Source of the DNA: Ehretia macrophylla
Lineage: Eukaryota; Streptophyta; Magnoliopsida; Boraginales; Ehretiaceae
Assembly (NCBI GenBank): GCA_037974665.1
Contig: CM075773.1
Location: forward strand, 49,633,917 to 49,697,916
Direction of reading: 5' to 3'
DNA: 64,000 bases
Every line of letters begins with the position of its first letter. The stretch's first letter is position 1. This document shows, piece after piece, positions 22,324-35,637 of this stretch. The notes beneath the pieces were generated by a model. It was not told the DNA's origin, ran no database searches, and saw only the letters and a list, made by a program, of their open reading frames with translations. The position numbers and the translations under genes were made by a program.

Positions 22324-23600
22324 TAATGTAAAGAAAGTATCCAGATCTTTCTCCTTTCAATAGAAAAGTGTCTTAAAATTCCTTTTTTTTTTTGGGCGAC
22401 GTGGGAACCCAAATAGTTGAGATGACCGCCCGATTTTTTGTTGTTGCCCAACATTTGACTGTTAAACCTCTAGGTACAACGGTACACCCCAATGCTTGCA
22501 CCAGTTCGATCAATCAAAAGTTTGATCTTAATTGGTTACAATGTGAAAATCTCTAAGTGCAACAAGTTTTGAACCCGCACTCGATAGGTTTCCATTACAG
22601 TTGACTTGGACCAAAGAATCATTAATGGTAAAACAAAATAGACTAGGTTCTAAACTTTAATCACATGAAAATATTAAGGATATATATGCAATGAAACTAA
22701 TCCAAAAATAATAGTTTTTTTTATCTTATATATATTCAGACAAGAATACGTCAAAAAAGATGCCCCTCTTGTGCGTGTTAAACACATAATTAAAATAGAT
22801 GAAAAATTAAAGTTGATGAAAGGGATAATATGCCACTTATACAAAAACTTGAAGATCTATTTTATTGTTTTTGACACTACAGAGGAGTTAATACACTTTT
22901 GCTAACCAAAAGAATGTAGTAACATTAATTGATTTTGGTGTGGTCATAGTGGTTGCACTCCAATTCTTCGAAAGAAGTTTTGTGGGAATTATTAGGATTT
23001 TCATGAATTGAATACGTATGCATACACATGCCGATGCAAAAGGAGTTTGGGAGAATTATTGGTTTCAATGAGTGTTGATACACACGAGCGGATTTATATG
23101 GGGCTCTCACTTACTCAAACAACGGAGTTATTAACAAGTAACTTGGATCTTTATTTTTAAAAATGTATAAATTTTTAAGCTACTTTTAAACTAAAAAATT
23201 AATTTAGCCTCTAGTGAAACTATTATTATTTTTTTGTCTATATATGAATGTTTAATTATATATGTATTTTTAGCCACATGTCGTATTTGATAGGACCTCC
23301 TCAAATTAGTTTCTTAAATTAATGCCGTGAAATCTATGTCCAATTTTTGGAATCTTTAAATCATTAATCCGTTAATCAATTACTTGACAAGCAAATCATT
23401 AATTAATATTACTTGACAAGCAAATAAACAATAAATAAGAACGTTGGAGTTTTTTTTTTTTTTCCTTCTCTGCTACCAAGCCTTGAACCCTTGATCATGT
23501 TGATGTCCAACAGACATAATTGTAAGTCTTGAACCATCAAGCTCAAGGAAGCCTAGTAACGTTGGAGCATGAAACCTAGCTAGTTTCCCCGGATTGAAGA
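22324..23600. other. Intergenic region between the XTH pseudogene and the RING gene
   Basis: No gene, RNA or element termini were recognised. Bases 22390-22620 resemble common plant repeat sequence, but no ends could be defined. Confidence 0.5.
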
Positions 23601-23605
23601 AACCT

Positions 23606-23615
23606 CTATAAATAC
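23606..23615 (+). promoter_or_regulatory. TATA box of the RING-H2 gene
   Basis: CTATAAATAC lies 70 bp before the ATG at 23685, the normal spacing for a plant gene with a short 5' leader. Confidence 0.65.
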
Positions 23616-23684
23616 ATAGTCATTAGTTCTCCACCCTCTCATCTCACAAAACATTAATTCTCGTACTTTGTATTTTCACAAGAC

Positions 23685-24410
23685 ATGACCAATAGCATCA
23701 GACACACTATAGCTAATGACGCTCAGCGTCAGCACCATGCCTCCTATGGCAGCCATTACACCACTGCTCCAAGCTTCTATGATCAAGAACCGCAATTTTC
23801 TGCGGCCAACAATGTCAATGTCACCACTGCTCCAAGGCTCCATCAAGAAACGCAATTTTCTGCGGCCAACAATGTCAATGGCGCTTCTTTACTATCCCCT
23901 TATGGCTCACCAATGATGGCGGTTCATGGCTACCAGCCATATCATCAGAGTATGCATAATCCAGCACTATATGCCTCGCATGACTATCATGATTATTATA
24001 ATTATCAGAGTCTGCAGCCAGAACTCGACGTGAGTATTGCTGATCAAACAATGCCTCTTCTTGACCAACTAGAACAACAACTGGAGGAAAAAACATTATT
24101 GCCGTTTCTCGACCATGGAGAAGTCGTAAATTATGTGAACGGCTTAATTGAAGATATAGCAGATCTTGTTGATGATGTGAATATTGAGTCGTCGTCTATG
24201 GATGTCTTCCAAAATTTGATGACACGGACGTATGAAGGGAATGCGGATAAAGATGAAGGTTGCGATACGTGTGTTGTGTGCCAAGAAGAATACGAGAACA
24301 ATGAGACTATTGCGACTCTGCAGTGCGGCCATGAGTACCATGTAGATTGTATAAACAGATGGTTGTCAACAAAGACTTCTTGCCCTATTTGCAGAGCGAA
24401 AGTATCATGA
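23685..24410 (+). CDS. RING-H2 finger protein, probable E3 ubiquitin ligase (241 aa)
   Basis: An intact single-exon frame of 241 codons. Residues 196-236 form a RING-H2 finger with all eight zinc ligands: C196, C199, C214, H216, H219, C222, C233 and C236 (C-x2-C-x14-C-x1-H-x2-H-x2-C-x10-C-x2-C), including CGHEYHVDC and a WL-x5-CPICR end. Proteins of this kind bind an E2 enzyme through the RING and pass ubiquitin to substrates. The first 130 residues are low-complexity (Gln, His, Tyr, Asn) and contain an in-frame tandem repeat of about 20 residues (PQFSAANNVN/TQFSAANNVN). An acidic region follows at about residues 145-195. There is no signal peptide or membrane helix, so it is not of the ATL membrane class. 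The substrate is unknown. A TATA box at 23606 and an intact frame argue that it is functional. Confidence 0.88.
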   Translation: MTNSIRHTIANDAQRQHHASYGSHYTTAPSFYDQEPQFSAANNVNVTTAPRLHQETQFSAANNVNGASLLSPYGSPMMAVHGYQPYHQSMHNPALYASHDYHDYYNYQSLQPELDVSIADQTMPLLDQLEQQLEEKTLLPFLDHGEVVNYVNGLIEDIADLVDDVNIESSSMDVFQNLMTRTYEGNADKDEGCDTCVVCQEEYENNETIATLQCGHEYHVDCINRWLSTKTSCPICRAKVS

Positions 24411-26093
24411 TATTAGTTATTTAGAGTTGTTAGAAGACTGTAATATTTTCCATGTTTGTGAATATGAACTTCTTTTAGTTTTATTTACATCAGTACTCAA
24501 AACTTTTGTATAAGAATTTCTATGTTTTTTATGTTTTGATGTTACAATGATCTTATTCTTAATGTTTCTCGTGTTAGCACCATCACGAGATTTTTTTCAA
24601 AACATCCCTTTGTATATAATGTGAATTTTATCAATAGGTAACGCTTATACGCTAAAAACAAAACATGTAGAGCTCATAACGTTTTTAAGCAAAACCGTTG
24701 GTTATAGAGCAAGAAAGTCAGAAGCCTCACTTTGACATATTTAGGTCCACAATTAGTTGAAGCACTTAACCAAAAACATACATAATAGAACATGTAAAAA
24801 ATTTGACCCAACCACTGGCCGCCACTTAGTCTAGAGGTATAATTCTCTCTTTAATTAAGTATCAGAAATCTTGGAGATTAGTTCTTAGAGTGCACGTACG
24901 ATATTTTTATGATGTAAAATTAGGTTAGTTCTCTCTTTAAAAGAAAAAAAAATACATGATTTAAAAGTTGGATGAAATAGTAAAATAATAATTTGTTGTC
25001 ATTGGACTTTCAGACCTATTGTACCATTAAAAAAGGACAAAAAAACTAATTTTAAAATACACTTCAAATTATGACAAAAAATAAACAGAAATACACTACG
25101 AATTAAGTGTGTAGAGTATATCTCATACACTCTTTGTATTACACATTACTTATATTATGATATTTTTACATTAATTATTCTTTACATCTTTGCTTATATC
25201 AGAATTTTGCATGCAGACATTCACCAATGCGGAATGTGGACCAATCCTATTTCATTATCTTTTATCCAAATTTTATTGATATCTTATCGATCAAAACTAT
25301 ATTCTTTCTTCAAAATTCAATTGCCTTACAACAATTCACTGGTTAATTCGATCTAAGAAATATAAATTGATGCTCAACAAAGTAGTTTAACATTTTGTTT
25401 AGTAACATAAATTTAATGTAATCCTCTTCTTGCACAGCCTGTAGCTTGTCCTGCCATGATGGCCATGAGGTATTAATCCCTTAATTTCTAGCAACTTCCC
25501 TCTATTTAGAATTTGTAAGTTTGTTCCAGTGGGTCCCCCTGTAGTTTTTCCATTTAATGGGTTCATCTCAAAGTAATTTAATTTAAATGTTGGTGTGTTT
25601 GGAGACAGGAATGTAGATGACTGACAGTATCACCTTTGTTATTGTGGAATTCAGATGCAGCATTTTGATGAAATTGTCGTGAAAAACTATCCTGATGATT
25701 TCTTTTCATGAGATATTAGGGTATAGAATGTACTTATTGTGGGTTATTGTTTTCTTTCTTAGGTGATACAGATTGTTTCTTAGACTTATAGCATTTCTCT
25801 GCTGGTTTACGTGACAACAGTTATTACATACATGTCACAATAAGCTCTTCATGCTAATTTGTAGATTAATATTAAGATTAAGGCTCCTATAACTTCTATT
25901 TATTTCTTGCTTTAGGATGATGCTAATTTGAACTTCATGCAGCTGGCAAATATGATGAGCTGAAAATGTCATGTACAAGAAGGTCTGCTCTCGAATCTGA
26001 TCTGGCCTAACCACTCTCACAATATGGTAATCCATATCAGCTGTTTGGGTACAAGAGCTAGATCTCAATTTCTGCTGCATAAATATGAATAGT
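24411..26093. other. Intergenic region left of the tandem duplication
   Basis: No confident gene. A minus-strand frame at about 26085-25920 reads like a decayed exon (MDYHIVRVVRPDQIREQTFL), but I cannot name a family. Confidence 0.5.
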
Positions 26094-26671
26094 TAAGGCT
26101 TATTGGATCCGTGTTACCTTTCTCATCACTGAAGGCTCTCGCATTCTCTTATTTGTTTCGATCAACTAAACCCACTCGACCTTAGGAATTAGCTCTAAGC
26201 CTTATGACCAGATTATCTCCATACCAAATGAAACTAAATGAAGTCTTTATCTTATTACTGTGAGATTGACTATGTAGATCTGACAATATTATTTATTTTG
26301 TGTTTTAAATTCATAAGAGGAGTCTGACAAAGATTATGCTATTTGTTGGTTATTTGACACTATTAATTTTTTTATTTTTTTTTTGAACTTGGACTGACAA
26401 ATGGGTGAAAAATCTGTAGACATGCAAATTACCCACGTCAATTGTACGTATGAATAAAAAATCTTTTAAAATCAATAAAGAATTGTATCAATTGAATCAC
26501 TACCAACGCGCAGAATAGTACCATAGTGTATTATCTCTTTTTGTTTTGTTTTTTTTTTTTTTTTTGTGTCAGGAAGAGTCATATGTGTATATATATTAAC
26601 AAATGTATCGACTAATATGTACAAGCAAAAATAATTCTATTGAAAGGTTACAAGTCAAAGTGGGAGGGATC

Positions 26672-28136
26672 TGTTGGGAATCGTACATGGTATTTTAAAG
26701 TTTTATAATCAGAATAAACGCAGCGAAAATTATTAATAATACTCATGCATCCGTTCATGGCTAATTACGTAGATTACATACTTGCATAATAATCAACTAT
26801 AAATTATGCATGAAGATTTCAGGATTATCTTTCCATAATGACGAATCTGATGTAGAATAAGCTCCCCATGTGTGAAGCCTCTGAAAGTATCCACACAGAA
26901 TCTGCACCCTTAATTGGATTTCACCCCTACTAGGTTTTCTAGAGAAATCCTATAAATTATTCTGACTATGATTTTTGTGCTAGTTAAACCTGTGTCAGAA
27001 TATTACATTATATAGGAAACATACATGACCTAGGGCCACATATGGGCCAATCTTAAACAGACCAGTTTTGGACTCATAATAACCAGATCAATATCAAGTT
27101 AGTATGAGCTCAGTTAAATTAATATTAGGACGATCCTAAAATTAATTTAATCTTTTCTCTAATCCAATTAATCTGTAAATTCCATTTGTGTGTGACCTCT
27201 CGGGTTCATAATTAATTGGCAGTGAAATAATATTAATCAAATTAATATTTAATTAGAACTCTTCTAATTTATTTCTCGCAAGTCGTGAGTGATACCTAGC
27301 AGTATATCACGACTACCCAACTAATAATGAAGTAAAATTCTACGAACCCTTTAGTAATAATTATGCAATCAATTCCTCTGTCTAAATTATCCAGATTGAG
27401 CCAGAGTCATGGATAGGGTCGTCAAACTCTATTACTCAATCACATGTCCAAATCTATTTAATCAGTAACTTATAAATAATACGTGGAACAACTTCCACTA
27501 TTCTACCTCGGCCAAGGATTTTTAGTTACTCGATTAATAGATCGCATAGGATCCCTCATTGACAGATTTCATATCTACACACACCTATCTCCATGTTGGA
27601 ATAGATCGTAACCACTTAGTACATTATCCAATCCTTGACGAGGACTAGTTTTATTGCACTAGCAAATCACGTTACCCCTAACACAAGATAACCATGGTGT
27701 CTCAAGTCTAATGACTAATTGCACTATTACACTATACAGTGAATTATTGACCATTCTATGTAATTCGTTGTATTAGCGGTCATGTCTAGTTACTTGTTCT
27801 CAACAAGCACTTATACATCTACCTTTACGACATGAGACTAATCGCCCAAATCCATATCTCATATTATTTGGATGGTAGACTATAATATGATCTTTCCGGA
27901 TAAATCAACGTCTAATTAATTTATCCTACGAACGGGAACTATTTTAGAATATATTTATGAATATAGATTTTGTGACTCATATCCTTACTCTTAAGGATAA
28001 AATCTATAAATATTATTCTAAGGACTCTTATTTAAATAATTAATCGCATTAATTATATTTAAATAAACCGCCTACATTAAATAAATAATATAATTATTAT
28101 GTCCTAAAATTGGCATTTAGGGCATATAATCTAACA
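26672..28136 (-). repeat. Copia 3' LTR (element I), unit B1
   Basis: In minus-strand reading it starts TGTTAGATTATATGCCC and ends CCCAACA, 1465 bp. Immediately upstream in that reading is a GTGCAAGTGGGTGAT polypurine-type tract, which marks it as the 3' LTR of a Copia element. The fragment at 55353-55755 stops exactly at this LTR's left edge, which confirms the boundary. Confidence 0.8.
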
Positions 28137-28890
28137 ATCACCCACTTGCACTAAAGCCAATTACTCTAGTATCTCATACCCATCTTCTCAAGATGGTAAT
28201 CAAATGACTGCTGAATTATTGTCTTAGTCAGTGGACTAGCACCGCCAACTGTTGACGTTATTTACTGCATAATATCATCATTTTCACAATCTCTGATCTA
28301 TATGGTATTGCCTCTTTAACGCGCTTGGATCTCTAGTGAGACCTAGGTTCTTTAGCTTGCGCTACAACTCCACTGTTGTCACAATACTACCTATTTGACT
28401 TAATGGAAAGAACCATCCTTAGTTCAGTTACGAACTCCTAGATCCAAACTGCTTCCTTTTGTTACATCTGATGCAACGATACACTCAACCTTTGGAATTT
28501 GCAATTGTACCAATATTTAGAACATTTCCAAATTGCTCTTCCATTATAGGTGAGTATAAACCCATATGTGGATTTTCAATAATCCACTTCAGACTCTGAG
28601 CCTGAATTCATAAAACTTTAAGTTTCACCTTCTCCATATATCAAGAATATTTCTTTAGTGTTTCTCAAGCGCTTAAGAATGTTCTTGATTGCTTTCCAGC
28701 ATTCCTAACCTGGATCAGATAGACATCTGCTCATAACACTTATAACATTTGTGATATCATGTCTTTGTACATAGCATGACGTATATAAGATTCTTAATTG
28801 CTACTGCACTTAGAATCTTATGTGTCCAGTCTTTCTCTCTTTAGTAGTCTTAGGACTCACAACCCTAGAGAGATAAATGTCATGTCTTAA
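28137..28890 (-). pseudogene. Copia polyprotein C-terminus (RT end and RNase H), unit B1
   Basis: The minus strand encodes scattered Copia pol blocks in shifting frames. The last reads ASPLTKTIIQQSFDYHLEKM then GMRY and a stop, matching the usual end of Copia polyproteins (ADPLTK...FDYH-EKMG). Upstream pieces include ALKRQYHIDQR and MYVMLCT, which fit RNase H and the reverse transcriptase end. Many stops and frameshifts are present. Confidence 0.75.
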
Positions 28891-28894
28891 AAGA

Positions 28895-31800
28895 GAACAT
28901 CCCTTTTTTTTTATTAACATGTATTTCATCAATATAAATGCATTCTTATGTAAGTAGGTACATTTAATTGGTTAATGTGTATAATTCTCATTTTCGTGCA
29001 ATTTTGGGACTTTTCGAACATTTTGGAAAATCATAGGAATCGTAGAAAATAATTAATGTAGACAATTATGAATTAGAGTAAATAAATAGTTAGATTTTAA
29101 CTAAAATGGCAAACTAATAAATAAGTATTTAGTTATGGGTAAGTTAGTCATTAGGCTTATATATCTTTTATTATACATATATACACATACATATTATATG
29201 CACACTTACACAAAACACACACAAAAATCAGACACACACACACACTGAAAAACATACACACAAGAAGAGAAGAAATCAGGGGAAAAAAAAGGAAGAAAGA
29301 AGAAAGATAGGAGCTAGATCTTGCCCTCTCAAGCTTCATATCATCATTTCTTGAGATTATAATGTGAGGGAAGTTTTTTAAAAATTGATTTCAGAAGTTA
29401 TATTGCATATATATGTGTTGTTGAGTAAGAAATTGTTGTATTATACAAGTTTAGACACATATATGATTGTAAGATTTTGTTGTAGTTGTTGTATTGTGTG
29501 AACTATTTGTACATGTAAACTCTGAGGAGAAATTCTGGAAAAATATATATGTTCATCTAGACTTTGAGAGGAATAATTCTTGTTTAGGTCGAGTCATAAG
29601 AAAAAATCATTTACTTGCCCGAAAATGCCAAAATCAGTGAAGTTTTATAATTGATTGAAACTGGACAGTTTTACTTGCCTAACTTTCGTGGTATTGTTGA
29701 CCTAGTTAGAATACTTGGAAAATTATGAAAATTTTACATGACCTAGATAAGCTAGTCTAAAACAAGTTCTATTTAGGTCAAGTTGGCCAATTCCTCCATC
29801 TATTGCCTCTAAGAAAATAAAAACCAAAACCTGACAAAATTCGTGACCAATCTGGACAGCTCTGCGCACTTGAGTTGTTTTCGTCATATCTTGATGAATT
29901 TAATTCGGAATTGAGTTCCGTTCGATTCTAGAGTTATCTACTTTCGAATAGATTTCCATACATGTAAAAATCAGTTTCATAGGTGCTTAGGTAAGTGTAC
30001 AGCCAAAGTTAAGCTACTGCTGAGATGTTGAAACTGTTAAACTTATTTGTTTTGTGCTCTTATTGCTTCTCGAGGTTAAATAATGTGCTATATATGCTTA
30101 TCTATACTTATTTTACTCTCAAATATATGTATAGAACATGTCTATGTGATTGGATAACTTGGTTCATTACTAGATTGCTCCCTCTTAAATTTCGAGTTAG
30201 GGTTTCATATGGAAATTGAGGATTTTTGGGTAACCTCGCATTAATGCTTGATTGAATAATAATTAGACTCAATTTAGGAGTAAATAAACCTAGAATAAAG
30301 CTTTGAATGTGATAGAAATGCTTGAATTATAAGATCATTTAGTTAAAGTTAGTTATCGGGCACTATTCACGCAGACCCAATAAATAATACCCCAAACCTA
30401 AATCCATTGCTAGATATATGTTGTTGGGTGGATAAAACTGCCCCATGTTAAAATTTATCAAATTTCCAAAATATTGATTTTCATAACTCCTTGTATGCGC
30501 ACCTTAGAATTAATGCAAGTAGAGTCTTTAGAACTAGTTTAATACTTCGAGTAGGTACCATAAATGGGTTAGAGAATGGCTAGATGCTTTAGTTAACTAA
30601 ACCTTGGCTAAAGCTAGTTCCAGCTTATTGAATTCAAAGGGGAAAATATTGAAGTTAGGGTTTTATAGCTAGTATTTAACTTGTAGTTGATTATTAAAGT
30701 GTTTAATTGCATTGGTATAGCTTGTATAATCTATTGGTGAAGTTCATGAATTGAATGACTTGACTATTTTATTGGAGCATGACTATATTTTATGTACGTT
30801 GCTATATAGTTCGTTGAAACTTCTTATGTGTTAATAAGTTGAGCTACGTGTATGATGAACATATAGTTTATATGTTAAGAGTAATTTTGATTAGTTATAG
30901 ATAGCTAATGGCTAAAGTGCTAAACTTATATGAAAACACTAGTGTTACGTATTCGAGCTAATTCGAGAAAGTTTGAAGTAAATTGGAACTATTTTCTTGA
31001 ATGCTTGGCTTAATTCTAGGTGATGGAGTCTTTATCTTTATGTGCATAATAGTTTATTTTCTTGTACATAGATTATGCGATTTAATATAATTGTTAAAGT
31101 AATGTGCACTTATTGTCTATATATTATGTGTGAAGGCAACCTACTTTGTTGTCCCTCGATCATGTGTTTATTGGTTTATCTTATTGTTATTATTTTGAGT
31201 GCATTGCATTGTGGTTGCGCAACCATTTGGGCATAGTAGCGTCGTGGAAGCCGGGGGGCATCAGACTTGCCAGTATACCTCGGCTACCATGGTTGCCCAG
31301 TCCCTCTCTCGCTTGGGATGCCGCCCAGGGAGAGTTGGGTCATAGGATTTCGGGGTACATCCGGAGTACACCCAACTTGGAGATATAAGGGGATGCTGGC
31401 TTATCGTTATCAGTGACATTATTCATCGGGATTTAGGTTCGTGGTTCGTGGATTGTGGTTCGAGAATTGGATTAATCAGGATCATCGAGTTGTATTCTTT
31501 TTATTGTGTGGTATTTTATTGAATTCTTGTGTTTATTATTGTATATTACATGTATTTGTTGCACTGCACAAACCCCGAGATACTGTTCCCGTGTCCCTTC
31601 CCTCGCTGGGCATACGTATTTGGAATGTTCTCATTGTTAATAATTTTAGGTGAGGCAGGTTCAGCTTCCTTTAAACCTACAGTGGGCAAAACTCGTAAAA
31701 TTCCATGACTACGTGTTACCTTGTTACTAGCTTTATGGACATTGTGTATGCTTCGTGGGCCCTAGCACCAAGTAGATGATAATTTCTTATAGTTTATTTT

Positions 31801-32198
31801 GTGGCCTATGGTATTGTATATAGTCTTGGCCTTTTTGAATGTTATAAAGTGTTATAACTTGAGCCAACATGTTTGGCAGGATTGTAAACAGCTGTAATAA
31901 CTTAAAGTACTTTCATTACTTGTCTTTCATGCATGCTTGTGTACTTACCTTGTTGTTTAGTCTAAGGACTGGATAGCCGTGAGACGGGGCATAGCTGGTT
32001 GGTTGGAGTTAGAGTTGTAGGAGAATGTTGGATTATGGCTTTGTGATTGTATTCTATTGTTCGTAGGTTATCAGTTAGTCCTATAAACAGGGGAGACTCC
32101 GTCTATTTTTTTTCGTTTTTCGTGACTTGAGATTTAGATCGGGTTATGTATAGTGAATTTATAGAGCTCCTGTTTCCTTGAGGAAACAAGGTGTTACA
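28895..32198 (-). mobile_element. Gypsy-type LTR nested between Copia pieces, unit B1
   Basis: This is related, in opposite orientation, to the solo LTR at 5534-8911. Both share a CAACCATGGTAGCCGAGG-type block (near 31285 here) and the stretch around GGGGAGACTCCGTC (32086-32099). The right end is clear (GGTGTTACA, 32198). The left end is not; about 28895 is an estimate, and the TG start may be lost. Short frames inside (30025-30219, 31146-31653) are not host genes. Confidence 0.6.
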
Positions 32199-33773
32199 GC
32201 ATGTACTAGCTCCAAATGAGCTTTAGCGCGCCATGAAGTTTTAGGAGATGTAAACCTATGCATTTTCCCGTAGATACAACCTTCACATATTCTTTCTTCT
32301 CTTGCAATGGTAAGAAGACCGAATACCATGTTCTTTTCTTTAAGTAGATGCAACCCTCTGTTATTTAAGTGACCATATCTTAAATGCCACAATAATGAAT
32401 TTTCAGTTGTAGTACTTTTAAGAGCAAGTTTATCTTCCAATGGTATGACAAGAGAAAAAACTTTATTGGCAGCCATGTTGACTATTACGACTGTGGAATT
32501 ATTTTTCTTGTCAACTATTGTGCATTTTTTATCATAAAAAATGACTAAATATCCTTTTTTTGTATGAGCTGACCAACACTTAGAAGATTTTGAGTTAAAT
32601 TTGGCACATAAAGAACATCACTAATGAGCTTTTGATTACCTCCCTTGGTATGGACTATAATGACCCCTTTGCCTTTGGCTTTATGTAGCTTGCCATCTCC
32701 AAGTTTCACTTGAGAAGAGAGGTTTTAGTCTAGCTCCATGAAAATGTTTCGATTTCCAGTCATATGGTTGTTATATTTCCTGTCCAAATACCATGTGTTC
32801 TGTGATTCTTGCTCGGCACACTCATGCATGAATAAAATAAGTGTTGTTCTTCATCTTCTTGGCTGAAATTTGCCTCGTTCTTTTCCTTATTTTTCTGGTA
32901 CCAATAATGATTTGGTACTCGACATTTGGTGCATCTGTAGAAGTAATCTTTTGATTCATGATTAGACTTTTTTGCAAACGATTCATTGAGAGGTAGAGTT
33001 ATCAGATTTTTGTTAGAATTCGTCTATTCTTTCTTTGCATTTTCCATGAGTGTTAGTTTGATCTCGTCGTCCTCGATCATGTTGACCTTTTCGTTGCCAA
33101 GAACCCCTTCTATTTTCTGATTTGTTTGGCCCTTTCTCTGAGATATTGAGTTTGGATTGAAAGGCTTGTTCGACGTGCAGATTGGACGACCTGTTAATTC
33201 TCTGCTCATGTGCTTGAAGTGAGCTCATTAGTTCATACATGGTAATTTTGAACAGATCTTTAGACTCTTCAATAGCAGCAACATAATGATCAAATTTCAT
33301 AGGTAAACTTCTAAGAATTTTTTCAATGGAGTCTCCAAGGCTTTGGATTTGATTAACAATTTTAGCAACTCGCGAAAAGAATTCTCTAATATATTCATTT
33401 TCTTTCATTTGCAAGTTGTTAAAATCTCTCCACAAAGATTGTAGCTTTATTAGACAACCTTTTCATTGCCTTGGAATTCCTTTTTAAGAACATCCCAAGC
33501 TTCTTTTGCAGATTTCTTATTGAAAATCCTAGGATAGATGGACTTACCTAGGCCTTGCCTTAGATATCGAAATGCGTTAGCATCTTTCATTCGCATATCT
33601 TTGTTTTGCTTCTCATTCATTGTTAAACTTTCGGCTTGAGATGATTTTGGAACTCCATATTCGACCACGTCCCAAAGATCATGAGAAATAAAGAAATCCT
33701 GCATCTCGCTACTCCAATAGTCGTAGTGTTCTCCTTCAAAAATTGGCACTTCACTGGGGGTGTATTTGAACAT
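32199..33773 (-). pseudogene. Copia gag-protease-preintegrase region (element II), unit B1
   Basis: Gag begins at the ATG read from 33773 (MFKYTPSEVPIFEGEHYDYW) and shows the UBN2/Copia gag fold region (AFRYLRQGLGKSIYPRIF, AWDVLKKEFQGNEKV, FNNLQMKENEYIREFFSRVA). A one-base loss near 33453 breaks it; B2 keeps the frame there. Further on are a decayed CCHC knuckle (CTKCRVPNH, shortened) and a protease block. A GAG-preintegrase domain follows (ENSLLWHLRYGHLNNRGL, then ICEGCIYGKMHRF). It stops abruptly at the Gypsy LTR, so integrase and RT are absent. Confidence 0.85.
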
Positions 33774-33831
33774 AGTTTTCCAGCCATTATGCAGCAAAGA
33801 GCTACAAAGATTGAAGCTCTGATGCCAGATT

Positions 33832-34246
33832 TGTTGGCGCAGCAGAAGGGAAGTGATAAAAAGGATAAGATGCAGAGCAAAAATAGAGAAAAAAAACTGA
33901 AATATGAGATAACTACTGCAATAATTTGATGTTAGATTTGTACTGATATGAAGATCTATATTGGTGTTTTAAGGCTGTTTATATCAGTAGCACAAACTTG
34001 ATAGAATTATATTAAGAATAGAGAAGGTAATATTGGATTGTAGTAAATATTTTTTTTTCTCTCACAGAACATTACAACATCTGCTCATTTTATAGATGCA
34101 TTTCATGCTCTAGAATACTCTGCAATGGTATGTTTACAAGATGTATTAATGAAGTAGGTAGAGCTAACTAGTTGTTGCAAACTTAATATTTTCTCAGATT
34201 TCTATAGGGACAACTCATGTTGAAAATTGCAAATTATCTTCCAACA
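33832..34246 (-). repeat. Copia 5' LTR (element II), unit B1
   Basis: In minus-strand reading it starts TGTTGGAAGATAATTTGC and ends GCGCCAACA, 415 bp. It is followed at once by TCTGGCATCAGAGC, close to the Met-tRNA primer site TGGTATCAGAGC. Its sequence differs from the LTR at 26672-28136, so the two Copia pieces come from different elements. Confidence 0.8.
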
Positions 34247-34257
34247 GTGTAGTGAGA

Positions 34258-35637
34258 TCATCAGAGAGTATCATGACTCTCCACTTGGAGGGCATTCAGG
34301 CATATTAAGAACATTTTAGCGCATTTCTTCTGAATATTTTTGGAAGCACTTGTGACAAGATGTGAAACATTATATTGATCAGTGTCGTACTTGCCAAGAA
34401 ATGAAGACTTCTCATCTTAATCCAGCCAAATTATTGTAGCCCTTACCTATTCCCACCAAGGTTTGGGAAGACATTTCGATGGATATTATCATTGGATTAC
34501 CAAGCTCCGATGGAAAGACTATTATCATGGTTGTGGTGGCTCGGCTCACAAAGTACGCTCACTTTATTGCCCTTTCCCATCCTATCATAGTTCGAAGTTT
34601 GCAACAGTGTTTGCCTCAGAAATTTACCGTTTACATGGTCTACCCCGAACCATAGTAAGTGACCGAGATCCCTTGCTTCTCAGCTCATTTTGGAGAGAAT
34701 TCTTTCGGCTCCAAGGCACTACCTTAGCTATGAGTAGTGCCTATCACCTTCAAAGCGATGGACAAACGGAGATTGTTAATCGTGGATTGGAACTTTATCT
34801 CCATTGTTTCGTGGCAAACAGTCCCACTAAGTGGACAAAATTTATTCATTGGGCAGAATTCTGGTACAATTCGGCGTATCATACATCCGCGAGTATGAGT
34901 CCCTTCCAAGTTCTCTATGGACAGCCCCCCTATCAATTGTTACGCATTTGCTGGGGTTAACTAAGAATGAAGCTGCTGATTCAGAATTAAGTCAGCGAGA
35001 TGCTATTTTGACTCAGCTGCGTCAGAATTTGCAGAGAGCACAAGCTCGATTGAAATTGTATGCAAATAACCAGAGACATGAGGATATATTTTTTGAATGA
35101 GATATGGTATGGGCTCGCCTACAACTCCATCGTCAATTATCCGTTAGAGGTCCTTTCAATACCAAATTACGTCGCCGTTTCTATGGTCCCTTTAAAATCA
35201 TAAAACACATCGGATATGTGGCTTATAAATTGGAGCTTCCAACCACTGCTAAGATACATCCGGTTTTCTACGTCTCAAAACTAAAGAAGTTTAAGGGTGA
35301 TGCTTCAACACCAGCAACCCCACTTCCGGTGCAATCTACTTCATTTTATCCAATTGAGTAGCCAGTTGCTATTTTGGCACATAGGTCTATCCAACGTCAA
35401 GGCCAAATTATTAATCAAGTCCTAGTGCAATCGGAAGGACTATCTATGGAAGAAGCTACATGGGAAGATTCAGTGCACATTTAGAACCTTGAGGACAAGG
35501 TTCGTTTTTCAGGGCAGGGCATTGTAATGAATCCTGATGCTGAGCTGGACCAAGAAGATGCTGAGGTGGGAAATATACATGAGGCTGAGGTGTCTAAGCA
35601 GCATGTTTGGGGTGAAACAAGTAATTGGGGAAAGGGA
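34258..35637 (+). pseudogene. Gypsy integrase remnant, unit B1
   Basis: The plus strand carries the integrase part of a Ty3/Gypsy polyprotein in several frames. It shows an HHCC-type start (REYHDSPLGGHSG, then YIDQCRTCQEMKT), the catalytic core with [19 protein letters not shown] and YHLQSDGQTEIVNR, and a C-terminal region (RRFYGPFKIIKHIGYVAYKL then IHPVFYVSKLKKFKG). Stops interrupt it at several points where B2 has sense codons. No RT or RNase H is present to the left, because Copia element II's LTR abuts the first codons. No chromodomain was recognised. Confidence 0.85.

Noticed and set aside
25835..26080. Minus-strand frame of 81 codons
   Set aside because: The middle part looks weakly exon-like, but no family is recognised and no splice context is convincing.
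33681..33929. Plus-strand frame of 82 codons (and its B2 twin)
   Set aside because: It is antisense to Copia gag and the LTR.
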